DNA from: Utricularia gibba
Lineage: Eukaryota > Streptophyta > Magnoliopsida > Lamiales > Lentibulariaceae
Length of the DNA stretch: 64,000 nt
Assembly (NCBI GenBank): GCA_002189035.1
Contig: CM007990.1
Coordinates: 2,728,001-2,792,000, forward strand
Direction of reading: 5' to 3'
A program made the position numbers and the translations under genes. Below, piece by piece: positions 25,151 to 40,380 of this stretch. The notes beneath the pieces are model-generated. The model had not been told where the DNA came from and did no database searches. It saw only the letters and a program-made list of their open reading frames with translations. Position 1 is the stretch's first letter, and every line of letters starts with the position of its first letter.

Positions 25151-26360
25151 AAATAGAAAAATTTGTTTGCTATCAATACCCATTCTTGGACAGCGAGCAA
25201 AAAGGCTCTTTCATGTTAAATCCCTAATGACTCTCTCAATATGGTTTACCTGATGCTTCTTTCAACTTGTCGGGGTACACCTAAACTCAAGAGTCAGGCG
25301 GACACAAGAGAAAAATGAGGGAACTGAGGCCATTTTTCCTTCCACATAACACATACATAGAGAATGAATATCCTCCATTAGCAAGACTTCAAACTTTGTA
25401 TCAATATATAATCTATAAATATATCTGAAGCAAAATATTAAATAATCTAAAATTGAGGGGAAAAAAGATAAAGAATATTGATTAACAAATACTCCAACAT
25501 CTTCTGAATGGAAGCAGTACGATGCATCTCCTATGGGTAGCGGTAAGGAATTGGGCATCGACATACTCGTCCTTTCCCCCCCCCAATCAAGAACAAATCC
25601 TGCCTGTGGGAGTGGATCATATTGATGCAATCGCTCTTTTTGATTAAATGCTTATCCACAATCCTCATACGTTTATCCACTATTCAGTTTTGTTGTTTCC
25701 GCGGGTGGTTGGCTTTTCAATCATTGTCTTTTGTCATTGTCTGCTAGATTTTTTAGGTTGTCGGAAAGGAATGTGGAGTAGGATGCGCCAGAATGGATAT
25801 TTACATTACACTCGTGGACTAAATATTTGCTTCCGATGTTGATAGATTGCAATGTTTTGGAACGTTGTGCGTGTTCTTGACGATGCTGAGTTATCCACGA
25901 TTTGATTCCTGATATTTCCGCCAACTACTTCAAGTTTATTTCCGTGATGGTTATAAATTTGAACTCTTTCTGAATTTCATCAAATAATTTCCCTTCTCTA
26001 CCCAGGTCTCTGCTTCATCCTTGATTCATTGTGCAACGCTTCTTATTCCATATGGTCTTTGATCATTTGATATTTCACTTTGATTACCTTGAGCTCGAAC
26101 GATATCTCGTTTGGTCTTGGTCATCTTTCTCGCATACTTTTTCTTTTGGATAACAAGCTCTATACTGGTAAAAATGCTGTTGTTTTGTCCAGCCACTTTC
26201 TATTCCCAATTAACAATCGTGGTTGCGCTGTTTTCATGTTTTTGCTGCTACTTATAGTTTGGTATTTTGCTTCCTGCCATATGTGTTTTTTTTTTCAATC
26301 AAATCTTTTCTAAGGTGCATTTCAACCACGCTGATGTTTTGCAGACCGACCAACAAGTGA
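25151..26360 (+). other. Upstream region of the BTB gene
   Basis: A less AT-rich stretch, probably promoter and 5' untranslated leader. An acceptor-like TTTTGCAG lies at 26338-26345, 15 bp before the in-frame stop and start codon, so the leader may hold an intron. The exact transcription start cannot be read from sequence. Confidence 0.4.
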
Positions 26361-29300
26361 ATGAGAAAGTCTTTTGACCTGCATCTTTCACGTATGGAGA
26401 AGAATCACAGAATGTTGCTCACAGTCGCACCATTTGAATGTGCTTGGCATGATGATTTAAAGTTCAAGGAGGCTGGCAGAGGTTGTGTTGCATTCGATGC
26501 GTTTGCAGACAACGATGTCACAATCGTATTTCGTGAGAATGCTGCGAGTCAGAAGTACCATTACAAAAGAGATAACAGCCCGCATTACACAGTGATCATT
26601 GGTAGCCACAGGAACAAGAAGTTGAATATTCAAGTCAATGGAAGACTGCTGTTGATGTTTCTGGGATTGATCTTTGCTGTTCTTCAACATTTCAGAGTTA
26701 CTGGATAAGCATCTACGATGGTTTGATAAGCATTGGCAAGGGCAGGTACCCATTTCAAAATCTTGTATATCAGTGGCTTGATTCGAACCCCATTTGCAGT
26801 GTTCAGTACGTGGGGCTAAGCAGTTGGGACAAGCATGTTGGATACCGAAATATTAACATTTTGCCCTTGAATCAAAACCATATATTCTTGTGGAAGCATG
26901 TTAATTATGATGGATATAATTGCATAGAAGTGGCAGATGAAGAGATGGAACTCACCAGAGAGTTCGAAAATTCTGGGCTTGAATCTTTTCTTGAGAGCTG
27001 GCAGTTGGCTGATGCATTTTTTGTTGTTGGAACTGAAGAGAAGGTTGTCCCAGCACATAAAGCCATACTGGCTGCATCTGGAAATTTTCCGTTGAATCCC
27101 TCAGGAGATGACTTCATTGAGATTTTACATTTTTCATATCCTATCCTACATGCTGTTCTTGAATATATCTATACAGGATGTACCAAGGTCAGATTTAGTA
27201 CATGATAAGTTATGCAATCTGTATCTTAGTTGCTTATGCTCAATCTTCTTTAAAGCTTTGGTGATTTTCTTAATATCACAGTTTGCGATAAAAAGATCAG
27301 TATGATGAACCCTCATTTTTATAGAAGATCTTCAGCATGCTTCAAAGCCCTCTGATTTTCTCTTGCAGGTTCCAGAGCCATATCTCTGTTTTGTGAAAGA
27401 CCTAAGTGCAAAGTTCGAAGTGAAGGCATTGGTCAAGCAGTGTGAAGAAATGATTCAGCGTTTCAAATTGAACAAGAAACTGTTTGACTCGGGAAAATGT
27501 GTAGAGTTAACATATGATGGATCCAGAATCAACTGCTACAACAATTTCTTCAACAGACTACCCATCGAAATTAAGATGCTTACTAGATTTTTAGGAACTG
27601 GTCTGTATAGTGATGTGAACATACATGTTGAAAGTGATGAACACATTGTGAAGGCACATAGAATTATTCTTAGTATATGGAGCTCCCCTTTCACTAAGGT
27701 ATGATGTTACTTGAGTTTTTGATGCTGAAATATACAGGTTTTGTTTGGTATAATACATTTTCCTTCATTGATTAATCATGATTTCTGCACTTTTTTGCTT
27801 GAACAATAGGATTTTGAAAACTCAAGTTTTGAGAAAGACTTTGTTATAGAAGAAATCCTTGTTGGCAATGGACTTTTTTAGTTTGTATTACACACTTTAT
27901 TTTGTTCTCATATATGAATGTTTCATATTAATAATGGAAAAAATATTTATACATACGGCTTTTGATGTTTTTGAATTAATGGTGAATGGGCAGAGTTGAG
28001 ATTGATTATCAAGTTTTAGGACATTTTATTTTTGGATGATGATAATTTATTATCATGAATTTTTTACAGATGTTCACAAACGGGATGAATGAAACATTGT
28101 CCTCTACGATTTGCCTCAAAGATGTCTACAGTGATGCATTCAAGATTATGCTTCAGTTTATGTATAGTGGCGAAGTTCTAATTGAAGACTACTTGGACGC
28201 GGACACCTTGTTACTCAAGCTTCTCCTGCTAGCAGATCAGTTTGGGGTTACAATTCTTCATCAAGAATGCTGCAAACTCATCCTCGAACACCTTTCCGAG
28301 GTTCGATCAACAGCTGTCAAATCCTCAGATACTAGTATCTCAGTGAAAGTAGTATTAATTTGCTGTTTTTGAAGTAATAAAAGATACAGAGTGCATGCAT
28401 CAGCCTTCTGATCACAAAACTAGAAAAAGAACATTAATACCTCTCATCTACGTGCTATATGCAGGCATGAAGAGTACTAATGGCAGAAGGTCATACTGCA
28501 AGTTTATCTATTATTCCAACTTTATTGGACGAGGATGCAGAGAATTTGGGCCAATATTGGGATTTGATATCTAACTTTTGAATTTTGTTGCAGGACTCAG
28601 TTGGCAATATATTGCAAGTGGTTACATCCATTCCTTCATGTAAGTTAATCGAAGAAGCATGCCTGAAGAAGTTCTCAATGCATTTTGATTATTGTACAAC
28701 TGCCAGCGTCAACTTTGTCATGCTAGATGAGGAGACATTCGGCAGCATTATTCAGGTGATTGCCATTCTTTGCTGTGATCAGTTCCTGCTGGTTTCAAGA
28801 ACAATGTCTTTGTAGTCTTTTACATCTGTCATCTTGCCCAACCTGCATTGTATGTAAGAAGTTAGTGGTCATGTAGTTATTCTTCTCTCAATCAACTGAT
28901 GTTGAACTTGGAGGTTGTCCCAACCCTCATGGAATTGATGATGCAATTGTGGCATATGCTTTAACTGTAAAATTCACTTTTCCTGCACAGTCTTTATGGA
29001 ATTTAATGGTCTGTAGATTTTTCTGTACAGCATCCAGATCTGACAGTAACATCCGAAGAAAGAGTTCTCAATGCAGTCTTACTGTGGTCTTGCAAAGCAG
29101 AGGAGCTATTTGGATGGGAAAGGGTTGATCAGATGATTGCAAATTCAACACCCAGAGTTATTTTTGGTCGCAGGCTAGATGCACTGGAAAAATTTTTGCA
29201 CTCTATTCGATTCCCTTTACTTTCTCTATCCATAATTCAAAATGTACGCCCTGTACCTCATATTTGGTTTTTGATCCTCCTCTATTTAAAATTTTTTGAA

Positions 29301-30630
29301 GAATCACTGTGTTTAAATTTCAGTTGAGGAGAGGCAACCTGAACAGACTACTTCCTACATTCAGCAATCTGGTACGCTTTGGTAGTTATTCTCTCTGTCC
29401 ATGGGTATCCTAAGCCTGTTATTCAACTTAATTTTATGTTTAACAGCTCAAAGAAGCTAGCGAATTTGTTGAATCAGGATTACCTGTGAATGTGAAAGAT
29501 GTGAGGTGAGTACCAAAACGTTATAAGCTTTCTTAGTGAAGTTATTTTTAGTAAAAAGTTCATTTTCATTTCACGTGAATTTGTTGGTGCAAGTCATTGC
29601 GGCATAAGTCCTCCCAGTTTCCGTCCTAAACTCATAATAGAGGATTCTCATTGCAGGAAATTCCATCACCGGAAGTCAAGTTTCAGGGAACTCCAGTACA
29701 TACGTGATGGTGACAACAATGGTGTCTTGTTCTTCGCTGGCACCTCCTATGGGGAACATCAATGGGTGAACCCTGTTCTTTCGAAGGTAGGCATTTGACA
29801 TGCCAATCTTCTTTTTTTTTTTTTTTTTTTTGCATGGGTTATATGCTCTAAACAATGATGCGCTACAGAAAGTGATCATCACGGGGAGCAGCCCAGTTTC
29901 AAGATATACTGATCCCAAGGTCCTCGTGTCCCGGAGTTACCAGGTATCAAGTTCTTCATTGATGAGCACAAGTATATGCATGCTAACAGCATTGGGTCTT
30001 TGTGTTAGTTGAGATAATTTCGAAAAAATTATGTGGCTGAATCAAAAGCTTTGCAACAAACAAGCGTATAAATATGAGATAACCTGAAATTGAAATGGCA
30101 TGCCTATAGGGGACATCGTTTGCTGGCCCGAGAATGGAGGATGGTAGAACCACTGCATGGTGGATGGTTGACATTGGACCTGATCATCAGGTTTGATTCT
30201 TTTTGAGTTTTGCTGGATCTCATAAGCGGTCATTGAATAGAGAAAAAATATGGCTTGTGGTGCAGTTGATGTGCAACTTTTACACTCTAAGGCAGGATGG
30301 GTCACGTACCTTCTTCAGGCATTGGAGTTTGCAGGTCTGAACATTATTTTCATCATTAGCATACGGTACGGTAGGGCATGTAAGCTCATTGCTGTGTTGT
30401 TAACACTCCAGGGGTCATCTGATGGAAGCAACTGGAGCAACCTGAGGACACATGAGAACGACGGCACAATTTGCAAGCCAGGACAGTTTGCGTCATGGCC
30501 TGTTGCCGGCCCCAACGCTCTTCTTCCCTTCAGATTCTTCCGCGTGGCACTCACGGGGCCGACGTCTGATCCCATCAACCCATGGAGCTTCTGCATATGC
30601 TTCCTGGAGCTTTATGGCTACTTTCGTTAA
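26361..30630 (+). CDS. BTB/POZ-BACK-discoidin (F5/8 type C) protein, At2g30600-like, with one frame break
   Basis: Twelve coding exons: 26361-27187, 27369-27698, 28070-28300, 28594-28755, 29031-29243, 29324-29371, 29447-29505, 29657-29786, 29869-29943, 30110-30190, 30266-30334, 30412-30630. All introns are GT-AG and joins keep frame. The ATG follows an in-frame TGA (26358). The product would be about 814 residues, the family size. A conserved N-terminal region (VAPFECAW...AGRGCVAFDAF) precedes a first BTB domain (LESWQLADAFFVVG...PAHKAIL), a second BTB domain (LYSDVNIHV...VKAHRIILSIW), a BACK region (FSMHFDYCTTASVNFV) and a C-terminal discoidin fold (GTSFAGPRMEDGR...FRFFRVALTGPT). BTB proteins of this kind often serve as CUL3 E3 adaptors; that role is inferred. 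One base is missing near 26640-26645, shifting frame in exon 1; as read the frame ends at 26708. AATAAA lies at 30693. Confidence 0.9.
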
Positions 30631-32214
30631 TAAATGGTGTTAGCTTCATGTTGGATGTCCCAGCGAGAAAATTCGTATTTTGTTGTGTGTGAAATAAAGT
30701 GCCAAAGGTGGCGGTGGAGCCACTGAAATCGAGATACAGACAGACAGACCGGTTTGTTTTCAATGAGAAAGAAGAGTGAATCACTGCTCTGCTCTGCTCC
30801 GCTCCATTCACCTTCAAATTCCAACAGATGGCTGGCCTTCCACTCAGTGCTTTGAAATTCCAAATGAACCTATATTTAATAAAATTATTTCATCCCCACT
30901 TGCAAAATTTCTAATAAAGTTTTTGAAATATGACGTACTGGATATAAAATTTCATATTATAACTATTTTTGACCCACAACATTTGCACAACTGATATAAT
31001 TAATTTCTGTTACTTAAAACTTACCATTGTATCAGTATTTAGCCTTGAAATCAAATAATCATTGTTTAGTTTTTGAACAAAATCAGTCTCTACTATATTA
31101 TATAAACCCTATCATCATCTTCTTGGGATGGCCTCCTCCATTGCTATTTGCTCCATCCATGTGGTCCCTATCGTCTACTTACTCTAAATCCCTATATCAC
31201 ATATAAATCTATCCATCTCTTCTCTTCTCTCCTCGCTATTTAATTCTCTCTTATATGGCTCTCTTTCCATTTTATTTTTAATATTTAATCTAAATTTTAC
31301 ATTCATATTTATGATATATATTTTAGTTCAATTCGTAAATTTTCTATTTACAAATTTTTGCTTGATAAATTACATTCATATTTTCACATTAGACTTTTTC
31401 TTCATAAAATACTATTTTCAATTTAGCAAGATTTTTAATATAGATATATATATATAGCAAATAACATGAAAAATATATATTATTTTAAATTTTATTTTAA
31501 CAAACGTAAAATTGATATATTTTAATTTTTATTTAATTGATCATTTATTTTTATCATTATATAATAAAAATAATAATAATTTAAGTATAATTTTAATATC
31601 ATTCATATAATTGGAGAATCGTTTCATTGATATCAATTTTTTAAAAATCATTTTTAGATACAATTAAACTATTTTTTACTTCAAATTTGAGTAAACTATT
31701 TATTCTTATGAATTCTAAGCACTATTAACACATAAAGTATTGCTTGAAGCAATATTTTTTCGTTTTTTTATACATTTATATTATCTAAAATTGCTCATTT
31801 TTAATCTCAAATATGATTTTAATGTTCATAGAAGCTGTGAAAATTTTTAATAATTTTTTTGTTTGATAAAATAAAACTTTATGTAAAGATTTGTTGTATC
31901 CAAGAGTAGTTTGATATTCAAATCTTCATTGATAATATTGATTTTTTAGTATTAACAAATTTATCATTATACAAAATTTTTGAAAAATTTGTTCTTTTCC
32001 AATTTTTATCCATTGGAATGAGCTAAAATAAAAAACTTATCATTGTTATTCACTTTTCTATATATGAATAATAAAAACAATAAACCTCATATTTGCATCA
32101 TTGAATAATTTAAAAATAATAAAAACACATATATTATAAAAATTATATGAATATTTTATAATTTTTTAAATATCATAGAAACCCACTAAAGAATTTCTTT
32201 ATCATATATCAATG
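30631..32214. other. 3' region of the BTB gene, then AT-rich DNA
   Basis: A polyadenylation-type AATAAA lies at 30693-30698. Beyond about 31000 the sequence is extremely AT-rich with no reading frame. A CT-rich stretch at about 31200-31250 has no clear meaning. Confidence 0.45.
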
Positions 32215-32219
32215 GTTTG

Positions 32220-33412
32220 TGATAAGTGATTTTGTGTCACTTATATTTATGTTTTTTAGAACTCACTTAGATGGGTTTTGTATTCTTTTTATCTCACTTT
32301 CCTTATGTTTCTATAAGAATTTTATATCTTTCATACCATTTTGATCTTTTTGGAGAGAAAGTGTGTTTTGTGATTTTTCAGTATGAATTTAGAATAATTT
32401 GGAGGATTTTCGAGCTACTTTGATGGAGGCTAAGATTTGGTCTATCCGGATGAAGACTCGGTCAAAGATTCTCGGATAAGATAAGATTCGCATCTTATTT
32501 TGGAGAAATTGGATCTCATCCTAGAAGATTTATATCAAATCTTAGAAGATTCGGATAGAAGATTTGATGTGAGCCCATCAAGAAAGCCCGACAAATCCTC
32601 ACCATTATATAAAAATGCAAACACGAAAACCTAAAAAAGGAGTCAAAAGTGGTGGACGACCAGAGAGTCAAATTAGGGTTTAGAGTCGAGTCTAGCATGT
32701 TTTGGATTCCTTTCCTTTCGTTTTTCATCAACTTTTATTGTTTAGAGTCAAGCATGCGCGTGTGAGCGCTTGCGGCTGAGTATCTGCTGGGAAGCCTTGC
32801 TTGCGCAAGTTCTGCGCGTGTGACTGTCTTACCACGTTTTTCACCATTTAATTTGAGGTCTGATTCTATTTTTCGTAATGTTTTCTTTACCAACGTGATC
32901 TTTAGTACCATATAGCTATAAGAGAGTGTGGGGGAATCAAAGGTTGGCCTCAAGCACCTAAGTAGAAGGGTTCAATCGGACATCGTTGGTAAGGCACATT
33001 CTGTCTAATTTGTCTGCGAGTTGAGAGGTGTAGGGGTTAGATTTGGGTGTGGGGAAAACATGAGTTATCACAAGAGGTGAAATGGCTTTGGTGACGTGGT
33101 TGATTCCATAATCCTACAAAACAAGGGATGGTGCTATAACGATCACTGAATAGCACTATTTTAGCATAACACCCCCAAAGCTTGCGCAAACAGATCAGTT
33201 CTCAACGTTTGCACACACGCAAGGGCGAGTTTCAAGTAAGGTGGATCTTAAATCCAAGGGCACTTTTCTTATTGTCTTCAAAACCAAATCTTTCTTTTGT
33301 TTTCGGTCTTTTTGAATCTTTGTTTGAAAGAATATTCCAATAACAATTCTCTATGGATACAATATTATTTTATTACTTCGACGGTTTCTGTACACTTGCA
33401 GAATTACCATCA
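32220..33412 (+). mobile_element. Solo LTR, family C, with perfect target duplication
   Basis: It starts TGATAAGTGATTTTGTG and ends GCAGAATTACCATCA, giving TG...CA ends over 1193 bp. The flanks are GTTTG (32215-32219) and GTTTG (33413-33417), an exact 5-bp target duplication. Related copies are at 14641-15256 and, more diverged, 54180-54455. No gag or pol sequence adjoins it. The frames at 32516-32953 lie within it and are not genes. Confidence 0.88.
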
Positions 33413-33417
33413 GTTTG

Positions 33418-35621
33418 TTGCCAATATAGATGAAGGACTTGACATATCGATGTTATAACTCTAATATTGAGTTAGTCTTAAATCAAAGAATATGTTTTTG
33501 AATTGCTTCTTGAAAATTTGGTCAACTAAGGAAATTGATAAATATATGTTGCATTTGTAGTGGACTACTTGATATTGTATCATTCATATTAATTTCATAT
33601 CTTTGTCATTTATTCGATCATCTACACCTTCCCCTATCTATTCTCATTGTAATTTTTTTAATTGATCACGATCTAGATGAGCATTTTTTTCATCTAAGGA
33701 TCGTGAAAAAGATCAAATGGTGCATGTGCCCAATGATCTTCAAAAATTAGAGTTTGAGATTGAGTTTGATATACTTTTATCCAACAATCAATTGTGGATA
33801 TTGGAGTAACAACTTATTGAGGATCTATTTGTACTCATTTACAAACTTGAAAAATTTGATATAATAGTTAGAAAATAGCATTTTTTTTTTAAAAAAATAA
33901 ACTTGTAGTGTATGTAAAAAAAAAAAAAATACATTAAAGTTTTACCACTTTTGACAATCACTGGTATGAGCAATGTAGATTTGTACTCAATGTCCCTACT
34001 TTATACAAGTTATGAGTCGAACCACCATTCGACTGCTCAAATGCGTCTACATTTGCATGTGGAATCCATTTATACCAGTAACGATAATGTGTTGTCGGGT
34101 GTGATTGAGCATGGTCAAATGAGATTAGGTAAAAAATCTTTTCTGATTAGAAAAATGTTTCAATATCAGAAAAAATACGATATATGTAAAGATTTTTGAG
34201 AGATTAATTTTTTCAAATATCTAAATAGTTGTAGAGTAATAATATCAATTATTTTAAATATTGAAGGTTGTTGATGATAAATTATTTATTTAAATACTGA
34301 GTACTAAATTGTTAGCAATTAATTGTGTCAAATTTTTAGACAATGAAGATGAATTTTACCATTCTATTGAAACCTAGGTTTTCAACTCATTTGATTGATT
34401 GGCAAATTGAATTGGTTAATTGTTTTTTGATAAGTTACTGGTAAAGTGAATGTTCGGTTATTAAAATAAAATTTTTCTAAGTTTAAAATTTAATTTTTCA
34501 AAACAAAAAAATGATAAAAATCTATGGTTTAAAAAGTACGGATATAGTGTAAAAATTTATTTTACTTTTACCAAAAGTTTACTTAAAAAAGTATTTCGAT
34601 CTCTTAATCATGTTATTTGATTAAATAGAAAACACTTGCAATTTTATTGGTTAATACTTAATGAATTTCACATTTTATTTTTATTTTCAAAAAAATTTCA
34701 ATATGTGATTCTTTTTTAAATATATTATTATTAATTTGTTACTTGTTAGCTAAAATATATAGATGCATGTACATAGATTTGTCAATTCACAAATTCTGAT
34801 GTGTTGATTCATGATTTGAAAAATTATAAACATGTCGGATTATAAATATACTAAAATATAATTTCAATTTATAATATTTAAATTATATAAAGTTATTTTT
34901 AAAAATGATTTTTAATAAAAAAATTGAACATTCATAAAAAATAAATGAAAATTATAATGATAGCCGATAAATAATGATCTTGGTTGGCAAACATGATGAT
35001 TGATTATCTAATACTGAAGATGAAGATAAACAAAAATATAAGAAAACAAAGTAAATGCATTAAAATTTTGATTAATCAATTAAATGAATAAATATTCATT
35101 ATTGAAATAAATAATTAAAAATATTAAATTAAAAAAAAATAGAGAGCCTACCGGATTCGTCGCACGGCACACGGCGAAAGTCACCGATTCTAACGAATCG
35201 ATAATTCCCAGCACGTTAGTATTTGATAGTGATTATTGATACTTTAAAAAAATTCAACATAATTTTAAAAATGTATTTTTATTAATTTCATGTGTTGACC
35301 GGTCAAAACAAAATATAATCGTTCAAATCTGGTTTTTGAATCGAACCGGCTCCATGCCAGTTCGGTTTACATATTAAGTTGAAAATACAGCTTGAAAGAG
35401 TGGAGATTAATTAGGCTAAAGGTTTAAATGGTGAGAATGAACAATAAACTGTGATAATCAATTTTCTGGATTCCAAAGAATGGAGACCGGTCGATTTGGT
35501 TTAGTCGTTCATATTTGGGCCGCCTCACATACATAATTCGCTGCTTTCCTGGCAAAATTTGGGCAGAAAGGTTTGTATTCTAGGGTTTGGAGTGGTGTAA
35601 CTGTACCAGTTGCGATCCGGA
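33418..35621. other. AT-rich intergenic DNA upstream of DPM1
   Basis: No coding region is visible. A short GC-richer patch at 35150-35215 (CGTCGCACGGCACACGGCG) stands out but matches no feature I can name. The last 150 bp before 35622 are the likely DPM1 promoter and leader. Confidence 0.45.
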
Positions 35622-37316
<1,695 letters not shown>

Positions 37317-37747
37317 GCGACATGGAGCTTAGGTTCCGATACTATTTTATGAAGTTTTGCAGCGATGATGAACTACGATGGTGTGGTTAGAAAGATGTAT
37401 GTTGTTGCAGGCTTGAATCTGACAAAAGGGATGTGCTCCCCCAGGAGAGGTATCGTTTTGTGTTAGATTTGGATATGGTTGGATGAACGTTGAACAGAGA
37501 AGTTACGGGACCATTTATTTTGAATATTTCGAAATAAATTATCTACCTCTGGTGAACGCACAATGTCGTTATCAGAGAGAGGATTTTGTATAAGAAAAAT
37601 AGTGAGAAAAAGGAACAAAATTCAGTTTTGAGAATTCTTTGTTATTCGGCTATCAAAAAATGGATATTCTTTCTTTTAATTAGAGATTCATCTAAAAGAT
37701 AAAAGTGGTTATAATAAATGAAGGAAAAATTTTAGATGGTCCCTCTT
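37317..37747 (+). other. 3' region of DPM1
   Basis: Probable 3' untranslated region and short spacer before the Harbinger element. No gene seen. Confidence 0.5.
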
Positions 37748-38194
37748 AGTACATGTTCTAAACTATTTTTTTTAATTATACTTATTAAAAAAAGTAGAAG
37801 TACAAATAAATTAAAATAATACATGATTTTACTTACTACTTCTTACTTTTTAATTAATTCTACTTGTTACAAAATATATTAGATATAAAAAGTAAATTTG
37901 AGTTACTTCTTACTTCTTATTTTTAATTTTCATTATAAATTTACAAATTTATACTTCATTACAAAAATATATTTAATATTTCATCCTATTTCCAATAATT
38001 CTATTTCCTTTGACAATGCTTTAGAGTTTACAAATTTCATACCCAATTGTGATTTCAATGCTTTAAGTTTGTTCATTCTATTTTAATGATCTACATTATT
38101 GATTTTAGTAGTATTTGATATCTTCTATGGTGATTATTTGATTTTTTTTGTTTGGTTTTCTTGCTTGTAGGAGAATAGAGAAGCTAAAAAATTT

Positions 38195-38735
38195 AGTGAT
38201 AGACCACCACCACACAAATAACTTATGGAAGAACTCTTTGGTGGTATTATTACCATTAGTCAAGATAGCTACACACCAAGCTTTGGAATTCTACCAGCGG
38301 GATGGATGATGAAGTTGAATGTGTTCTTGAGACGGAGTATAACACTTTTGATTGGAGTCTTGGACATATGAACCTGTGATTAATGATTTTGGTACACCAC
38401 TTTCAGGCTAGAGTGTTAGTCATATATCCAATAATAGTCTATGTAAAGAACAATCAAGGAAACGAAAAAGTGGAAAGGGAAGTAACTCAAACATTATCGC
38501 AAAGTCGATCAAGTAGATTGCTGAAGATAATGGACATCAGTTAATGAAGGATGATCTATAGCCTATAGAAGATTGTGTTAAGGTTTTGGATAATATCAAG
38601 GGGATCATTGGTGGTGATGCTTTATGATGCAAGGGAATGCACCTCTTCATCAAGACATTGGAACGTCGTATTTTTTTAGTCATTGACATTAATAATAAAT
38701 GCATAGCATATTTGAACAGTCACATGAGCACTTCT
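38195..38735 (+). pseudogene. PIF/Harbinger ORF1 (Myb/SANT-like) relic
   Basis: Pieces in shifting frames match the C-terminal half of plant PIF ORF1 proteins: MEELFGGI...SFGILPAGW, then a basic serine-rich stretch, then EDCVKVLDNIKGIIGGDAL and MHLFIKTLERRIFLVI. That last segment corresponds to the common '...CMKVLDNMEGV...LYMLAVRLFxxxxYREMFL' ending. The Myb-like DNA-binding part is not recognisable and several stops break the frame. Confidence 0.6.
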
Positions 38736-38899
38736 CAATCCTCGAATTACTCTCGATTTATGGATGTTGGATCAGATGCTAGTTCACCGTATAAGATTTG
38801 ATGTTATTGTAACTTACAACTAATATGACATATCTACTTTATTATGACTTTTCTACTTTGTTGTGACTTTTATTTCTTCTTTTTTATGAAGATAATTCC

Positions 38900-39150
38900 T
38901 CTATCTCATGACTTTAATTGTTTTGTGAAGTTGTCTTTACTTTTTTGTGATATTATCTTCACTTTCTCGTAAACTTATTCCCACTTTCTTGTGATTTCAT
39001 TCCAATATCTCATGACTTTATTTTTCACTATCTCATGACTTTATTTTCCACTATTTCATGACTTTATTTTCCACTATCTCATGACTTTATTTTTCACTAT
39101 CTCGTGACTTTATTTTCTACTATCTTGTGACTTTATTTTTCACTTCTTTG
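38900..39150 (+). repeat. 23-bp minisatellite
   Basis: Units of the form TATCTCATGACTTTATTTTY followed by CAC recur every 23 bp at least six times between 39006 and 39145 (CATGACT-type cores at 39011, 39034, 39057, 39080, 39103 and 39126). More diverged units extend to the left. The repeat lies between the two Harbinger genes. Confidence 0.85.
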
Positions 39151-39214
39151 TAGCCTTTATTTTCGATTTCGTATCACTATAAATATTCATATTTAGTAGT
39201 TGCATTCTTCAATC

Positions 39215-40380
39215 ATGTCCTTATCGGATAATTCTCCTCATTCTTCAAAAGTGAGTACTGATTCCGATGATGACACACATGCATTGTATCAAACATTTCA
39301 AGCCGTAGGAGCAGTAGCTGCCTACCACGAGCGTTATATGGTGAAACAACCTTTCAATAATTGACCTATTAGTGGTCTTTGCTTTTCGATAAGCTTAATG
39401 TCCATGATCGTAGGGCATACACCTCTTTGCGGATGAACACTCCCATTTTTCTTCAACTTTGTCATCTACTTGTGAATGATTATGGTCTAAAGAGAAAATC
39501 ACAAGTTGATGTTGAAGAAGAAGTGGCAATGTTCCTTAATGTAGTCGGACACCGAGAAACAATCATTCTTTGCAAGAGTTTTTCTAGTGTGGGGCTGATA
39601 CTATCCACAAGACTTTCAACAACGTATTACAAGCCTTAATCCAAATGTCCCTCGTATGGTTACAGCCTCCGAATGCATATCATATGGTTGATCCATATAT
39701 TCAATCGAATGATAAGTATTATCCTTTTTTTTAAAGATTGTATTGGTGCAATTGATGGTACACATGTTAGCCTCAGATCATGCTGCTGATCGCGTCCATT
39801 TTATTGGACGTAAGGGAGAATCGACGCAAAATATTCTTGTTGTTTGCAACTTGAACATGTTTTTTTGTTTTTGCACTGGGTGGAAATGAAGGCATTTGTC
39901 ATGATAGTAGGTTATTACGCTAATGCTTAGGGGATGATCGTTGTGATTTTTCAAAATCACCACCTGGTAAGTACTACTTAGTAGATTTGGGATTCCCTAA
40001 TATCAAAGATTACATGTCTCCATTCTACAACCAATGATATCATTTACGCGATTTTCAATGTGTGTGGTTTTAGAACTGCACAAGAGCTTTTCAATTATAG
40101 ACACTCATCACTATACAACTGTATTGAGCGAACTTTTGAAGTATGGAAAAACAGATTTCATATGGTGAATGATTTCCCTCATAACTTGCCATTTAGAAAA
40201 CAAGTGCATCTTGTTTTAGTTACGATAGCGATACACAATTTTTTGCATGTAATTGATGCTTACGATGATGGTGCAACTTTAGATCAATATAACAAAAAAC
40301 CTCATCTTCCTAGTGATGAAGAAATTACAAGTGAAGATCTAGATGAGTCTTATGGACGAGTTGAGAAACTCAATCTGTAA
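39215..40380 (+). pseudogene. PIF/Harbinger DDE transposase, broken
   Basis: From ATG 39215 an N-terminal segment runs to a stop and frameshift at about 39360. Frame 39379-39639 then gives RRAYTSLRMNTPIFLQLCHL and VDVEEEVAMFLNVVGHR, the N-terminal HTH-like part. A further piece reads KDCIGAIDGTHVSLRS, the first catalytic Asp region, then YYLVDLGFPNIKDYMSPFYNQ in another frame. The last open frame (40060-40380) has RTAQELFNYRHSSLYNCIER followed by TFEVWKNRF, which includes the catalytic Glu region, and ends in an acidic tail. Several stops and frame changes make it inactive. Confidence 0.85.

Noticed and set aside
30042-30863. Frames opposite the last BTB exons
   Set aside because: Shadows of conserved coding exons on the + strand.
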